The position numbers and the translations under genes were made by a program. This document shows positions 1-8,744 of a stretch of DNA of 37,499 nt, one piece after another (the stretch's first letter is position 1; the number at the start of each line of letters is the position of its first letter). Source of the DNA: an uncultured Saprospirales bacterium (GTDB taxonomy: Bacteria > Bacteroidota > Bacteroidia > Chitinophagales > Saprospiraceae); NCBI GenBank assembly GCA_937899855.1, contig CALCCH010000773.1:1-37499 (forward strand), read 5' to 3'. Below the pieces are notes generated by a model. That model had not been told where the DNA came from. It worked only from the letters and a program-made list of their open reading frames with translations, and searched no databases.

Positions 1-145
1 GCGGAAGTACGCACCGAGCACCGATCTTCCCCGCATCATCAACGGCCTGGGAATAGCCATTATTTCGACTTCCAAAGGTGTGATGACCGACAAGCAGGCC
101 CGCACGCAGAAAGTCGGTGGCGAAGTGATTTGCTACGTTTATTAA
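1..145 (+). CDS. rpsH: 30S ribosomal protein S8, C-terminal end (partial)
   Basis: Only the last 47 codons are present; the gene starts before the window. The reading frame begins at base 2 and ends with TAA at 143-145. The visible tail contains the S8 signature [16 protein letters not shown] and ends GGEVICYVY, the normal S8 C-terminus. S8 binds the central domain of 16S rRNA during assembly of the small subunit. It sits 19 bases before rplF, as in the standard spc operon. The call is secure despite truncation by the window edge. Confidence 0.95.
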   Translation, partial: RKYAPSTDLPRIINGLGIAIISTSKGVMTDKQARTQKVGGEVICYVY

Positions 146-164
146 TCTCAAAATTGTAAAGAAA

Positions 165-719
165 ATGTCTAGGATAGGAAAAGCACCCATTCCCGTTCCC
201 GCTGGCGTAGAGGTAAAGGTCAACGATGCCAATTTGGTGACGGTCAAAGGGCCTAAGGGAGAATTGATGCAGCAGGTTGATCCCGATATTACGATCGAGG
301 TCGCCGGTGCGGAAGTCCTGGTGAAGCGTCCGACGGACCAGAAGCGCCACCGCTCGATGCACGGGCTGTACCGCTCGCTGGTCGCCAATATGGTGGAAGG
401 CGTTTCGCAGGGTTACAAGAAGGAGCTGGAATTGGTGGGGGTTGGTTACCGTGCCGAAAACTCCGGTCAGTTGCTGACCATGACCTTAGGTTTTTCCCAC
501 CCCGTGATGTTTTACATCCCCGACGAAGTGAAGTTGGAGACCGAGATGAAAAAGGGGCAAAACCCCCTCGTTCGCTTGGAGAGCTTTGACAAGCAGCTGA
601 TCGGACAGGTGGCGGCCAAAATCCGCTCTTTCCGTAAGCCAGAACCCTACAAAGGAAAGGGTATTCGCTTTAAGGGTGAAGAAATCCGTCGGAAGGCAGG
701 TAAGACGGCCGCCAAGTAA
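165..719 (+). CDS. rplF: 50S ribosomal protein L6
   Basis: The protein is 184 aa, a normal length for L6. It begins MSRIGKAPIPVPAGVEV, and the family signature PEPYKGKGIRFKGEEIRRKAG is close to the C-terminus. L6 lies near the GTPase-associated region of the large subunit, at the base of the L7/L12 stalk. The gene is in the spc operon between rpsH and rplR. The 73-base gap to rplR is unusual in holding a short tandem repeat, described separately. Confidence 0.97.
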   Translation: MSRIGKAPIPVPAGVEVKVNDANLVTVKGPKGELMQQVDPDITIEVAGAEVLVKRPTDQKRHRSMHGLYRSLVANMVEGVSQGYKKELELVGVGYRAENSGQLLTMTLGFSHPVMFYIPDEVKLETEMKKGQNPLVRLESFDKQLIGQVAAKIRSFRKPEPYKGKGIRFKGEEIRRKAGKTAAK

Positions 720-731
720 TCGGAGGTCGCT

Positions 732-760
732 GGCATTGACCGGCATTGACCGGCATTGAA
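732..760 (+). repeat. short tandem repeat, unit GGCATTGACC
   Basis: The 10-base unit GGCATTGACC occurs at 732-741 and 742-751, with a partial third copy (GGCATTGAA) at 752-760. It lies in the gap between rplF and rplR. No hairpin or promoter motif is apparent, so it is probably a slippage product without function. Confidence 0.7.
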
Positions 761-792
761 TCAATTGTAAAATCGAAAGAATCATTTAGAAG

Positions 793-1146
793 ATGAGACG
801 CACTAAAGCTGAGCAGAGAAAACGGATTCACCTCCGTATCCGCAAGTCCATCAAAGGGACGGCTGAACGGCCTCGTTTGTCGGTTTTCCGCAGCAATAAG
901 GAAATCTACGGCCAGATCATTGACGACCTCAAGGGCGTGACCCTAGCCGCTGCTTCCTCGCTCGACAGCGAATTTGTCCGGGAAGGCAGTAAAGTATCCC
1001 AGGCCAAAGCCGTCGGTCAGTTGCTGGCCAAGCGCGCCAAAGCCCAAAACATCGAAACCTGCCTCTTTGACCGGGGTGGATATTTGTATCACGGAAGAGT
1101 AAAAGCACTGGCTGATGGCGCTCGCGAGGGTGGCCTTTCCTTCTAA
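793..1146 (+). CDS. rplR: 50S ribosomal protein L18
   Basis: The protein is 117 aa, typical for L18. It has the basic N-terminus [19 protein letters not shown], the [19 protein letters not shown] segment, and the C-terminal block [21 protein letters not shown]18 binds 5S rRNA and helps place it on the large subunit. It follows rplF and is 14 bases from rpsE in the usual spc order. The start is chosen from the conserved N-terminus. Confidence 0.97.
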   Translation: MRRTKAEQRKRIHLRIRKSIKGTAERPRLSVFRSNKEIYGQIIDDLKGVTLAAASSLDSEFVREGSKVSQAKAVGQLLAKRAKAQNIETCLFDRGGYLYHGRVKALADGAREGGLSF

Positions 1147-1160
1147 AATCAATTAGCATT

Positions 1161-1679
1161 ATGGCAAAGAGGACTCCAAACAGAATCAAACCGGCCGATA
1201 CGGAGCTGAAAGAAAAGCTGGTCAACCTCACCCGGGTAGCTAAGGTCACCAAAGGGGGTAGACCCTGTAGATATGCCGCCATCGTGGTAGTAGGTAATGG
1301 CAAAGGTACCGTTGGTCACGGCCTGGGTAAGGCCCGCGACGTGCAAGAAGCGATTGCTAAGGCCGTCGACGATGCAAAAAAGAACCTGGTCAAATTCCCC
1401 TTGCACAATGGAACCATCCCCCACGAGCAAAAAGGCAAGTACGGCGCTGGTAAGGTGCTCATCAAGCCCGCCTCCGAGGGTACTGGTGTAATCGCTGGAG
1501 GTGCCATGCGGGCCGTTCTGGAAATCGCGGGCGTACAAAACGTACTGGCCAAGACCCAGGGTTCGCCCAATCCCCACAACGTGGTCAAGGCCACGGTGGA
1601 TGCCCTCTCCAAATTGAGAAGTCCCATGGTTATTGCCAAGCAGCGCAATATTACGATGGATAAATTGTTTAATGGATAA
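1161..1679 (+). CDS. rpsE: 30S ribosomal protein S5
   Basis: The protein is 172 aa, as expected for S5. It contains the double-stranded RNA-binding core with [19 protein letters not shown], then the C-terminal S5 fold with [19 protein letters not shown] and [13 protein letters not shown]5 contributes to decoding accuracy and to assembly of the body of the small subunit. It is preceded by rplR and followed by rpmD after 58 bases. Confidence 0.97.
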   Translation: MAKRTPNRIKPADTELKEKLVNLTRVAKVTKGGRPCRYAAIVVVGNGKGTVGHGLGKARDVQEAIAKAVDDAKKNLVKFPLHNGTIPHEQKGKYGAGKVLIKPASEGTGVIAGGAMRAVLEIAGVQNVLAKTQGSPNPHNVVKATVDALSKLRSPMVIAKQRNITMDKLFNG

Positions 1680-1737
1680 TGAGCCATTATCTCGTCGGGT
1701 CAATTCCGGCACGGTACTGGCACAAATGCTAACCAAG

Positions 1738-1920
1738 ATGGGTCAAGTAAAAGTTACGCAAGTCAAAAGCGCCATCGACCGCTCCAAGCGCCAAAAGGAT
1801 ACCCTCAAAGCGCTGGGCCTCCGCAAGATGCACCAAACGGTGACGCACAACGCAACGCCCCAGATTCTGGGCATGATCAAAAAGGTGAATCACCTCATCG
1901 AGGTGGAACATTTAGCCTAA
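1738..1920 (+). CDS. rpmD: 50S ribosomal protein L30
   Basis: The predicted protein is 60 aa, matching the short bacterial L30. It begins [19 protein letters not shown] and carries the typical [14 protein letters not shown] segment. An in-frame ATG at 1726 would add four residues (MLTK), and a still longer open frame would overlap the end of rpsE. The 1738 start is preferred because it gives the standard family N-terminus. L30 is a surface protein of the large subunit. It lies 44 bases before rplO. Confidence 0.9.
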   Translation: MGQVKVTQVKSAIDRSKRQKDTLKALGLRKMHQTVTHNATPQILGMIKKVNHLIEVEHLA

Positions 1921-1964
1921 TCATTCGTAAAAAAACTTATTCCACTTTTTAAAGGGTCATTATA

Positions 1965-2411
1965 ATGGAATTACATAGCCTAAAGCCTGCCAAAGGCGCG
2001 GTAAAACAAGGAAAGAGAATTGCAAGAGGACAAGGATCGGGACGTGGTGGTACCAGTACCCGGGGTCACAAAGGGGCAAAATCGCGTTCGGGTTACAGCC
2101 GCAAGCGCAACTTTGAAGGAGGGCAGATGCCGCTCCAGATGCGTTTGCCCAAGCGGGGATTCAAAAATCCCAATCGCGTGGCTTTCGTACCCATTAACCT
2201 GGCCCGTTTGCAAGCCATTCACGAAAAATACCAGGTAGATACCATTGATCTGGATACCCTGGTTGCCCAGGGCATCGTGAAGAAAACCGATAAAGTGAAG
2301 ATCTTAGGATTAGGAGAATTGAAGACCAAGTTAAGCGTGACTGCCCACGCCTGCTCGGCGACGGCGAAAGCCGCCATCGAGGCGCAGGGGGGGACCGTAA
2401 ATATCGTTTAA
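1965..2411 (+). CDS. rplO: 50S ribosomal protein L15
   Basis: The protein is 148 aa, normal for L15. It has the glycine/arginine-rich N-terminal tail with GQGSGRGGTSTRGHKGAKSR, then FEGGQMPLQMRLPKRGF. The globular C-terminal domain contains VKILGLGELKTKLSVTAHA. L15 is a late-assembly protein that binds 23S rRNA. Nine bases separate it from secY, the classical rplO-secY arrangement. Confidence 0.97.
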   Translation: MELHSLKPAKGAVKQGKRIARGQGSGRGGTSTRGHKGAKSRSGYSRKRNFEGGQMPLQMRLPKRGFKNPNRVAFVPINLARLQAIHEKYQVDTIDLDTLVAQGIVKKTDKVKILGLGELKTKLSVTAHACSATAKAAIEAQGGTVNIV

Positions 2412-2420
2412 AGCAAACCG

Positions 2421-3785
2421 ATGAAAAAGTTTATTACTACCTTACAGAATATCTGGAAGATCAAGGAATTGAGAAACCGGATACTTTTCACCTTGGGACT
2501 GTTGCTAATTTACCGCATCGGTTCCTTTGTCGTTCTACCGGGAGTGATGCCCTCGGCCCTGGAAAACGCCAATAGCGAGGGCGCTAGCGACATCCTAGGG
2601 CTCATCAACGTTTTCACCGGTGGTGCCTTCAACAATGCCTCGGTCTTCGCACTGGGGATCATGCCCTATATCACCGCCTCCATCATCGTCCAGCTACTGG
2701 GCTTTGCCGTACCCTATTTCCAGCGGCTCCAGCAGCGAGAAGGAGAGTCGGGGCGTAAAAAACTCAGTCAAATCACCCGTCTGCTGACCCTGGCCATCAC
2801 ACTGGTTCAGGGAGGCGGTTACCTCGCTTATATCAAAAGCCAGGGCGCCGTATCGCCCATCATGCCCGATAGCGTTTTCTGGCTGGCCAATATCATCATC
2901 TTGTCCATGGGGACCATCTTCGCCATGTGGCTGGGAGAGCGGATCACCGATCGCGGGGTCGGCAACGGTATTTCCTTGCTCATCACCATCGGAATCATCG
3001 CCACCCTGCCCAGTGCCTTGATATTTGAATTCCAGGCCCAATTGCAGGGCGGACGTCTGTTGGTCTTCCTGCTCGAAATGGCCATCCTTTTCGTCGTCGT
3101 GATGGCTACCATTATGGTGGTTCAGGCGGTTCGTCGGATTCCCATCCAGTTTGCCAAGCGAATGGTAGGGCGGGGCGCTTCGAACATCCCCACCGCTGGT
3201 GCCCGCGATTACATTCCCGTCAAAGTGAATGCCTCGGGAGTAATGCCCATCATTTTTGCTCAGGCGCTGATGTTCTTACCCGCCACGGTTGCTCAATTTA
3301 CCACGAGCAATGGCCAGCCTTCGACCAATAGCTTCTTGATGGCCCTCAACGATTTTACCTCCGGGCCGTACAACGTGATTTACTTCATCCTGGTGGTCGT
3401 ATTTACCTACATTTACACGGCCCTGCTGGTAAATCCCCAGCAGTACTCGGAATACCTGAAGCGTCAGAACGCCTTTATCCCCGGGATCAAGCCCGGCAAG
3501 AAAACGGCGGATTTTATTGACACCATCACCACTCGCATCACCCTACCCGGTTCGGTCTTCCTGGGGATCATCGCGATCCTGCCCGCCTTTGCCAGTCGCT
3601 TTGGCGTCAACACGGCCTTCGCCATGTTCTTTGGGGGAACGTCGCTGCTGATTCTGGTAGCGGTAGTACTGGATACCCTCCAGCAGATCGAAAGCCACCT
3701 GATCATGCGCAAGTACGACGGCTTGGTCAAATCGGGTCGACTCAAGGGCCGCAGTGGCGTCCAAGGTATCGGTGCCTCGATGTAA
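2421..3785 (+). CDS. secY: Sec translocon channel subunit SecY
   Basis: The protein is 454 aa with about ten hydrophobic segments. SecY forms the protein-conducting channel of the inner membrane and works with SecE and SecA. Recognisable elements are the N-terminal WKIKELRNRILFTLGLLLIY, the plug/second segment region LGIMPYITASIIVQLL, and the cytoplasmic loop RRIPIQFAKRMVG. The C-terminal loop has QQIESHLIMRKYDGL. All type IX secretion substrates in this window would first cross the inner membrane through this channel. Confidence 0.97.
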   Translation: MKKFITTLQNIWKIKELRNRILFTLGLLLIYRIGSFVVLPGVMPSALENANSEGASDILGLINVFTGGAFNNASVFALGIMPYITASIIVQLLGFAVPYFQRLQQREGESGRKKLSQITRLLTLAITLVQGGGYLAYIKSQGAVSPIMPDSVFWLANIIILSMGTIFAMWLGERITDRGVGNGISLLITIGIIATLPSALIFEFQAQLQGGRLLVFLLEMAILFVVVMATIMVVQAVRRIPIQFAKRMVGRGASNIPTAGARDYIPVKVNASGVMPIIFAQALMFLPATVAQFTTSNGQPSTNSFLMALNDFTSGPYNVIYFILVVVFTYIYTALLVNPQQYSEYLKRQNAFIPGIKPGKKTADFIDTITTRITLPGSVFLGIIAILPAFASRFGVNTAFAMFFGGTSLLILVAVVLDTLQQIESHLIMRKYDGLVKSGRLKGRSGVQGIGASM

Positions 3786-3885
3786 AGAAAGCCTCTTCGG
3801 AGAGCGTGAGGAAAACCTTTGCGACACTTTTTAGTTACTCTATTGATAGTGTTTTGATTAAAAAAGTTAAACCTCACATTTTCTG

Positions 3886-4713
3886 ATGATTTTCTATAAG
3901 ACAGCGGATGAAATCGAACAGATCAGAGAAAGTTGCCTGATCGTGTGTAAGGCACTGGCCCACGTGGCCAGTCGGATTCGACCGGGAATGACCGGCGAAC
4001 AGATCGATCGGGAGGCAGAAGCATTGATTCGAGACCACGGTGCCGATCCTGGATTCAAGGGCTACCGAGGTTTTCCCGCCACCCTGTGTATTTCCGTCAA
4101 CGAAGGCGTGGTACACGGCATTCCCAGCAAAACCGAATTCCGCGACGGTGACGTCGTATCCGTGGATTGCGGTTCCTTCAAGAATGGCTTTTACGGAGAT
4201 TCTGCCTTCACCTTTGCCCTGGGCGAGGTGAGTGACGAAGTCATGCAGCTTCTACGCGTTACCAATACGGCGCTCTACAAAGGCATCGCCAATGCCATCG
4301 TGGGCAAGCGTTTGGGAGACATCGGTTTTGCCGTACAGGAATACTGCGAACGCCAGCACAAGTACGGCGTCGTTCGGGAGTTGGTGGGGCACGGCATCGG
4401 TCGCAACCTACACGAAGCCCCCGAAGTTCCCAACTATGGAAAGCGAGGCCGGGGTCCGATGCTCAAGGAAGGCCTGGTCATTGCCATTGAGCCGATGATC
4501 AACCTGGGGCGGAAGGAAGTAAGACAAGCCTCGGATGGTTGGACCATCATCACCAAAGACAAACAGCCCTCGGCTCACTTTGAGCACTCGGTAGCGGTAA
4601 AAAAGGGCAATGCCGATATTTTATCCAATCACGAACCCATCGAAGCGGCCTTACAAAGCAACCCCGAGGTCCACGAAGTCGGAGTGATTGCCACCGAAAG
4701 CCTAGAGATTTAG
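3886..4713 (+). CDS. map: Methionine aminopeptidase, type I
   Basis: The protein is 275 aa. It removes the initiator methionine from nascent proteins. The pita-bread fold metal ligands are visible: Asp in VSVDCGSFKNGFYGD (two Asp), His in GHGIGRNLHEAPEVPNYG, Glu in IAIEPMINLG and Glu in HFEHSVAVKKG. There is no type II insertion. The gene follows secY after 100 bases and precedes infA, as in many bacteria but without adk between. The C-terminal 35 residues or so extend past the core. Confidence 0.95.
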   Translation: MIFYKTADEIEQIRESCLIVCKALAHVASRIRPGMTGEQIDREAEALIRDHGADPGFKGYRGFPATLCISVNEGVVHGIPSKTEFRDGDVVSVDCGSFKNGFYGDSAFTFALGEVSDEVMQLLRVTNTALYKGIANAIVGKRLGDIGFAVQEYCERQHKYGVVRELVGHGIGRNLHEAPEVPNYGKRGRGPMLKEGLVIAIEPMINLGRKEVRQASDGWTIITKDKQPSAHFEHSVAVKKGNADILSNHEPIEAALQSNPEVHEVGVIATESLEI

Positions 4714-4765
4714 GGACGGGTTTGATTTTTTGCCTCGGAAACGACTGAAAATCAACAATTTTGTG

Positions 4766-4773
4766 TATCTTTG
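4766..4773 (+). promoter_or_regulatory. -7 promoter element (TATCTTTG) upstream of infA
   Basis: TATCTTTG matches the Bacteroidota primary-sigma -7 consensus TAnnTTTG exactly. It lies 18 bases before the infA ATG, so a transcript from it would have a leader of roughly 10 bases. No convincing TTG-type -33 box was found. This suggests a secondary promoter inside the ribosomal operon for infA and the genes downstream of it. Confidence 0.55.
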
Positions 4774-4791
4774 CACACCGAAATTCGAAGT

Positions 4792-5010
4792 ATGGCCAAA
4801 CAGGACTTAATTAAACAGGATGGTATCATTGAGGAAGCATTGTCGAACGCAATGTTTCGCGTACGTTTGGAGAACGACCACGAAATAGTGGCGACCATCT
4901 CCGGCAAAATGCGCATGAACTACATCCGAATCCTGCCGGGAGACAAAGTGGCAGTGGAAATGTCGCCTTACGATTTATCGCGCGGTCGGATTACCTACCG
5001 CTATAAATAA
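4792..5010 (+). CDS. infA: Translation initiation factor IF-1
   Basis: The protein is 72 aa, exactly the usual IF-1 length, with an S1/OB fold. It starts [17 protein letters not shown] and contains [18 protein letters not shown] and a C-terminal [15 protein letters not shown]-1 occupies the ribosomal A site during initiation. A longer in-frame reading from TTG at 4771 exists but would overlap the promoter element and adds non-conserved residues, so the ATG at 4792 is chosen. Confidence 0.97.
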   Translation: MAKQDLIKQDGIIEEALSNAMFRVRLENDHEIVATISGKMRMNYIRILPGDKVAVEMSPYDLSRGRITYRYK

Positions 5011-5063
5011 AAATAGCCGGCTCGTGGGGGGAATCCCCGCAGGCTGCACTAAATTTTAGAATT

Positions 5064-5180
5064 ATGAAAGTAAGAGCATCAATCAAAAAGCGTTCGGCCG
5101 ATTGCAAGATCGTACGTCGCAAAGGAAAACTCTACATCATTAATAAGAAAAACCCACGGTTCAAGCAACGCCAAGGGTAA
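5064..5180 (+). CDS. rpmJ: 50S ribosomal protein L36
   Basis: This 38-aa protein runs from ATG at 5064 to TAA at 5178-5180. It starts [19 protein letters not shown] and ends NPRFKQRQG, the classic L36 ends. The four zinc ligands of canonical L36 (three Cys and one His) are reduced to a single Cys at position 14, so it is the zinc-independent form. L36 is the smallest large-subunit protein and stabilises 23S rRNA. It sits between infA and rpsM in the standard order. Confidence 0.95.
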   Translation: MKVRASIKKRSADCKIVRRKGKLYIINKKNPRFKQRQG

Positions 5181-5210
5181 TTGTAATAAAACCACAAATA
5201 ACAGTATACA

Positions 5211-5588
5211 ATGGCTCGTATTGCAGGCGTAGACTTACCAAGAAATAAAAGAGGCGTGATCGGCCTGACCTACATTTATGGTATCGGTCACTCTTTGGCT
5301 AGCGAGATTCTGGAGAAAATTGGCCTTGACGAAAACACCAAAGTGGTCGACTGGACGGATGATAACGTACGGGAACTTTCCCGAGTCATTCAGGACGAGT
5401 ACAAGGTAGAAGGTCAACTGCGCTCCGAGGTGCAAACCAACATCAAGCGTTTGATGGACATTGGTTGCTACCGGGGCTTGCGTCATCGTAGGGGTTTGCC
5501 CTTGCGTGGGCAACGGACTCAAACCAACGCGCGTACCCGCAAAGGAAAGCGGAAGACCGTCGCCAATAAGAAGAAAGCTACTAAGTAA
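5211..5588 (+). CDS. rpsM: 30S ribosomal protein S13
   Basis: The protein is 125 aa. It starts [19 protein letters not shown], has the helix-two-turn-helix region [14 protein letters not shown], and ends in the basic tail [20 protein letters not shown] followed by Lys/Arg-rich residues. S13 sits in the head of the small subunit, contacts the P-site tRNA and forms bridges to the large subunit. It begins the alpha-operon part of the cluster, 25 bases before rpsK. Confidence 0.97.
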   Translation: MARIAGVDLPRNKRGVIGLTYIYGIGHSLASEILEKIGLDENTKVVDWTDDNVRELSRVIQDEYKVEGQLRSEVQTNIKRLMDIGCYRGLRHRRGLPLRGQRTQTNARTRKGKRKTVANKKKATK

Positions 5589-5613
5589 TTGAATTTAAAA
5601 TAGACGTTTCGTC

Positions 5614-6000
5614 ATGGCAAAAGGAAAAAAAGTCAAAAAGAGAAAAGTCAAAGTGGAGCCGGAAGGTTTCGCGCACATTCGGGCTTCTTTCAACAATATC
5701 ATCATTTCACTAACCAACAAGCAGGGCCAGGTTATTTCTTGGGCTTCGGCTGGTAAAGCGGGATTCCGCGGTTCGAAGAAGAATACGCCCTACGCCGCTC
5801 AAATTGCGGCCAGTGATGCCGCTCGGACGGCCTACGAAGCGGGAATGCGCACTGCCATCGTTTACGTCAAAGGTCCCGGCTCCGGTCGGGAAGCAGCTAT
5901 CCGTGCCATCGACGTGGCGGGTATCAAGGTTACCCGGATCAAGGACATGACTCCGATTCCGCACAATGGTTGCCGTCCTCCCAAGCGTCGTCGCGTCTAA
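5614..6000 (+). CDS. rpsK: 30S ribosomal protein S11
   Basis: The protein is 128 aa. The N-terminus is very basic ([18 protein letters not shown]). The core shows [38 protein letters not shown], and the C-terminal signature [19 protein letters not shown]11 forms part of the mRNA exit-side platform of the 30S subunit. It lies between rpsM and rpsD. Confidence 0.97.
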   Translation: MAKGKKVKKRKVKVEPEGFAHIRASFNNIIISLTNKQGQVISWASAGKAGFRGSKKNTPYAAQIAASDAARTAYEAGMRTAIVYVKGPGSGREAAIRAIDVAGIKVTRIKDMTPIPHNGCRPPKRRRV

Positions 6001-6050
6001 AGGGCCAGTGAAATCGCGTTTGCAAAAACATTTTAAACAGTCAAGTAATA

Positions 6051-6662
6051 ATGGCAAGATATACCGGACCAACGTCGAAGAAAGCCAGAGCCTTTGGAGA
6101 AGCGATCTACGGATTCGACAAAGCCTTCGAGCGTAAGAAATACCGCCCCGGACAGCACGGTAATAGCCGTCGGAGAAGACAAAATTCCGACTACGCCCTC
6201 CAGTTGATGGAGAAGCAAAAGGCCAAGTACACCTACGGCGTGTTGGAGCGTCAGTTCCGCAACACCTTTGAGCGGGCTACCCGCAGCAAGGGCGTAACGG
6301 GGGAGAAGCTACTCCAATTCTTGGAAGCTCGCCTCGACAATACCGTATTCCGCCTGGGAATCGCTCCCACGCGCCGCGCCGCGCGGCAGTTGGTATCGCA
6401 CAAGCACATTCTGGTCAATGGCGTATTGACCAATGTTCCCTCGGCGCAGATTCGCCCCGGCGACGTGATTAGCGTTCGCGCCCGGTCCCGTCACCTGAAC
6501 GTGATCCAGGAAAGCGTCGGCGCCAAGTCGGACGTCCGCAAGTTCGGCTGGTTGGAATGGAACCCCGAAAAAATGCAAGGCATCTTTATGGCCTATCCCG
6601 AACGAGAGCAAATACCCGAGAAGATTAACGAGCAGCTAATCGTTGAATTGTACTCGAAGTAA
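6051..6662 (+). CDS. rpsD: 30S ribosomal protein S4
   Basis: The protein is 203 aa, the normal length. It starts [19 protein letters not shown]. The S4 RNA-binding domain is seen as [20 protein letters not shown] then [21 protein letters not shown]4 nucleates assembly of the 16S rRNA 5' domain. In other bacteria it can repress its own operon; no operator was identified here. A strong hairpin follows immediately, which may separate it transcriptionally from rpoA. Confidence 0.97.
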   Translation: MARYTGPTSKKARAFGEAIYGFDKAFERKKYRPGQHGNSRRRRQNSDYALQLMEKQKAKYTYGVLERQFRNTFERATRSKGVTGEKLLQFLEARLDNTVFRLGIAPTRRAARQLVSHKHILVNGVLTNVPSAQIRPGDVISVRARSRHLNVIQESVGAKSDVRKFGWLEWNPEKMQGIFMAYPEREQIPEKINEQLIVELYSK

Positions 6663-6677
6663 AAATACGATCATTCT

Positions 6678-6717
6678 GCTTTGACCATGGCTCCCCGAGT
6701 CATGGTCAAAGCTTTTT
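6678..6717 (+). terminator. Hairpin plus T-run between rpsD and rpoA
   Basis: GCTTTGACCATG (6678-6689) pairs perfectly with CATGGTCAAAGC (6701-6712) around an 11-base loop, followed by TTTTT. This is a canonical intrinsic terminator. Because rpoA and rplQ follow on the same strand, it may act as a partial terminator that lowers rpoA expression relative to the ribosomal proteins, or rpoA may have its own promoter in 6718-6763. Confidence 0.8.
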
Positions 6718-6763
6718 GACTGTTCTTCCATTTTACCCCTTTATTTAAAGAACTTCTCAACTT

Positions 6764-7762
6764 ATGAGCATTTTAAACTTTCAGAAGCCCAACAAAATCA
6801 TCCTGCAAAAAGCAACTGATTTTGAAGGTATCTTCGAATTTAAACCACTCGAACCCGGTTTTGGCCAAACCGTTGGCAACTCTCTCCGTCGCGTACTCTT
6901 GTCGTCGTTGGAGGGCTTCGCCATCTCTGCGGTCCGGATCGCCGGCGTCGAGCACGAGTTTTCCACCATCCGTGGCGTTGTAGAAGATGTGGTAGATATT
7001 GTACTGAATTTAAAGCAAGTTAGATTGAAGCAACTCATCGCCGATGAGGACGTTTCGACCGAGAAGATTTACCTGACGATTAACGGAAAAGAACAGTTTA
7101 CCGCGGGAGATATCGAGGAGCACACCAACGTATTCAAGGTGATGAACCCCGACCTTCCCATTTGCTCGATGGAGCCCTTCGTAAACCTCGAAATGGAGCT
7201 GACCATCACCAAAGGCCGGGGCTACGTACCTGCCGACGAAAACCTACCCAAGGATGCCCCCATCGGGGTTATTCCCATCGACGCCATTTACACGCCGATC
7301 AAGAACGTTTCCTACCAGATTTCCAATACGCGTTTGGGCCAACGTACCGATTACGAAAAACTAACCATCGAAGTCAAAACAGACGGTACGATTCACCCCG
7401 AAGATGCCATCAAAGAAGCCTCGCGCATCCTGATCCAGCACCTCATGCTGATCACCGATGAAAACATCACCTTCGAAGATGCCGGTGGCCGCGAAGACAA
7501 CATCGTGGACGAGCACATCCTCCACATGCGCAAGCTGCTCAAGACCTCGCTGGAAGACCTCGACCTGTCGGTACGGGCTTACAACTGTCTGAAAGCTGCC
7601 AAGATCAATACCCTGGCCGAGTTGGTGCGCTACGATACGCACGAACTGCTGAAGTTCCGCAACTTCGGTAAAAAGTCCCTGGTAGAGATCGAGGAACTCT
7701 TGCAGGAAAAAGGTTTGACCTTCGGCATGGACCTGTCGAAGTACAAACTGGACGAGGAATAA
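6764..7762 (+). CDS. rpoA: DNA-directed RNA polymerase subunit alpha
   Basis: The protein is 332 aa, the typical length. The N-terminal assembly domain contains [19 protein letters not shown], the alpha-dimer signature. The C-terminal domain (about residues 260-330) has [19 protein letters not shown] and [16 protein letters not shown], which binds UP elements and activators. Alpha scaffolds the beta and beta' subunits. The gene follows rpsD after a terminator-like hairpin and precedes rplQ by 111 bases. Confidence 0.97.
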   Translation: MSILNFQKPNKIILQKATDFEGIFEFKPLEPGFGQTVGNSLRRVLLSSLEGFAISAVRIAGVEHEFSTIRGVVEDVVDIVLNLKQVRLKQLIADEDVSTEKIYLTINGKEQFTAGDIEEHTNVFKVMNPDLPICSMEPFVNLEMELTITKGRGYVPADENLPKDAPIGVIPIDAIYTPIKNVSYQISNTRLGQRTDYEKLTIEVKTDGTIHPEDAIKEASRILIQHLMLITDENITFEDAGGREDNIVDEHILHMRKLLKTSLEDLDLSVRAYNCLKAAKINTLAELVRYDTHELLKFRNFGKKSLVEIEELLQEKGLTFGMDLSKYKLDEE

Positions 7763-7873
7763 TCATTTTTTCCAGCAATAACCGACTAGCGGCTCCGTCG
7801 CGAAAGGTGTTGCGAAGTTATTCGGGAGTGGGCCCTGCCCACACTTACCCGAGATTAAAAAACCAAACCAAAG

Positions 7874-8413
7874 ATGAGACACGGTAAGAAATTCAACCAT
7901 CTCGGAAGACAGCAAGGCCACCGTCGTGCCCTGCTCAAGAACCTTTCCATTGCCTTGATTACGCACAAGCGGATCACCACGACCCTGGCCAAAGCCAAAG
8001 CCCTGCGTCGCCACGTCGAACCGCTGATTACCAAGGCCAAGGACAATACCACTCACTCCCGTCGGGTAGTTTTTAGCTACCTCCAGAGTAAGACCGCCGT
8101 CAAGGAACTTTTCGGTCCCGTCGTAGCCAAGGTAGGCGATCGCCCCGGTGGATACGTACGGATCATCAAGACCGGCTTTCGCAAAAGTGATGGTGCCGAG
8201 ATGGCGATGATCGAGCTGGTGGATTTCAACGAACTGCTGCTCAGTGCCAAGGCCTCGGGCGAAAGCCAGAGCAAGTCGGGCCGCAAGCGCCGTACTCGTC
8301 GGGGAAGAAGATCCGGTGGTGCCGAGAACGCGGCCGCTGCGACCAGCGCCGTGGAGGAGAGCCAAGTGGAAGAAAGCGATGCTGCCGATGCGGCAGCGGG
8401 CGAGGAAGAATAG
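7874..8413 (+). CDS. rplQ: 50S ribosomal protein L17 with C-terminal extension
   Basis: The first 120 residues or so are standard L17: [20 protein letters not shown], then [24 protein letters not shown] and a conserved C-terminal strand region. The protein continues to 179 aa with a low-complexity tail. That tail has a basic patch ([15 protein letters not shown]) and then an Ala/Glu/Asp-rich acidic end. Extensions of this kind are known in Bacteroidota L17 but their role is not established. It is the last gene of the ribosomal cluster and is followed by a strong terminator. Confidence 0.96.
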   Translation: MRHGKKFNHLGRQQGHRRALLKNLSIALITHKRITTTLAKAKALRRHVEPLITKAKDNTTHSRRVVFSYLQSKTAVKELFGPVVAKVGDRPGGYVRIIKTGFRKSDGAEMAMIELVDFNELLLSAKASGESQSKSGRKRRTRRGRRSGGAENAAAATSAVEESQVEESDAADAAAGEEE

Positions 8414-8436
8414 ACAACGACTTTCCTTTTCCCAAC

Positions 8437-8473
8437 AAAGGGCCATTCCGGTACGTATCGGAATGGCCCTTTT
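8437..8473 (+). terminator. Intrinsic terminator after rplQ
   Basis: A perfect 14-bp stem, AAAGGGCCATTCCG (8437-8450) with CGGAATGGCCCTTT (8459-8472), encloses an 8-base loop (GTACGTAT) and runs into T residues. It lies 24 bases after the rplQ stop and marks the end of the ribosomal protein/rpoA transcript. Confidence 0.88.
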
Positions 8474-8539
8474 GCATGGGCGGGCCAGCTGGCAAATCAA
8501 CCGTCAGGTGGTCACGCGTGGGCTGGGGAGGGCACGTAA

Positions 8540-8744
8540 GGCTAGAAGCCATCTCAAAATGTTTTTGCCGGCGAGGGAGTGGTCATTTGTGCTCCTACGA
8601 GGCGCCAAAACGGAGCATAGCTCCCGATTCCTATCGGGACGACGCTTTTGGCAACGAAGTAGGGGCGAGAATGCCCCTGTCGTAGCCCAAATCGACGAAG
8701 GAGATTCACGCCAGTAAAGTATATTTTTGAGATGGCTTCTAGCC
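8540..8744. mobile_element. MITE-like element with 20-bp perfect terminal inverted repeats
   Basis: GGCTAGAAGCCATCTCAAAA at 8540-8559 is the exact reverse complement of 8725-8744. The arms continue to match imperfectly inward. Nested inside are GCCAAAA (8604-8610) with TTTTGGC (8646-8652), TCCCGAT-TCCT-ATCGGGA (8622-8639) and AGGGGC-GAGAAT-GCCCCT (8661-8678). The whole 205 bp therefore resembles one long imperfect palindrome. There is no open frame of credible length and no transposase in the window. No clear target-site duplication was found. It is best described as a non-autonomous transposon-derived repeat; a structured RNA is the alternative. Confidence 0.65.

Noticed and set aside
8244-8717. 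Open frames across the end of rplQ and the MITE-like element
   Set aside because: They run through the rplQ terminator and inverted repeats and have no domain similarity.
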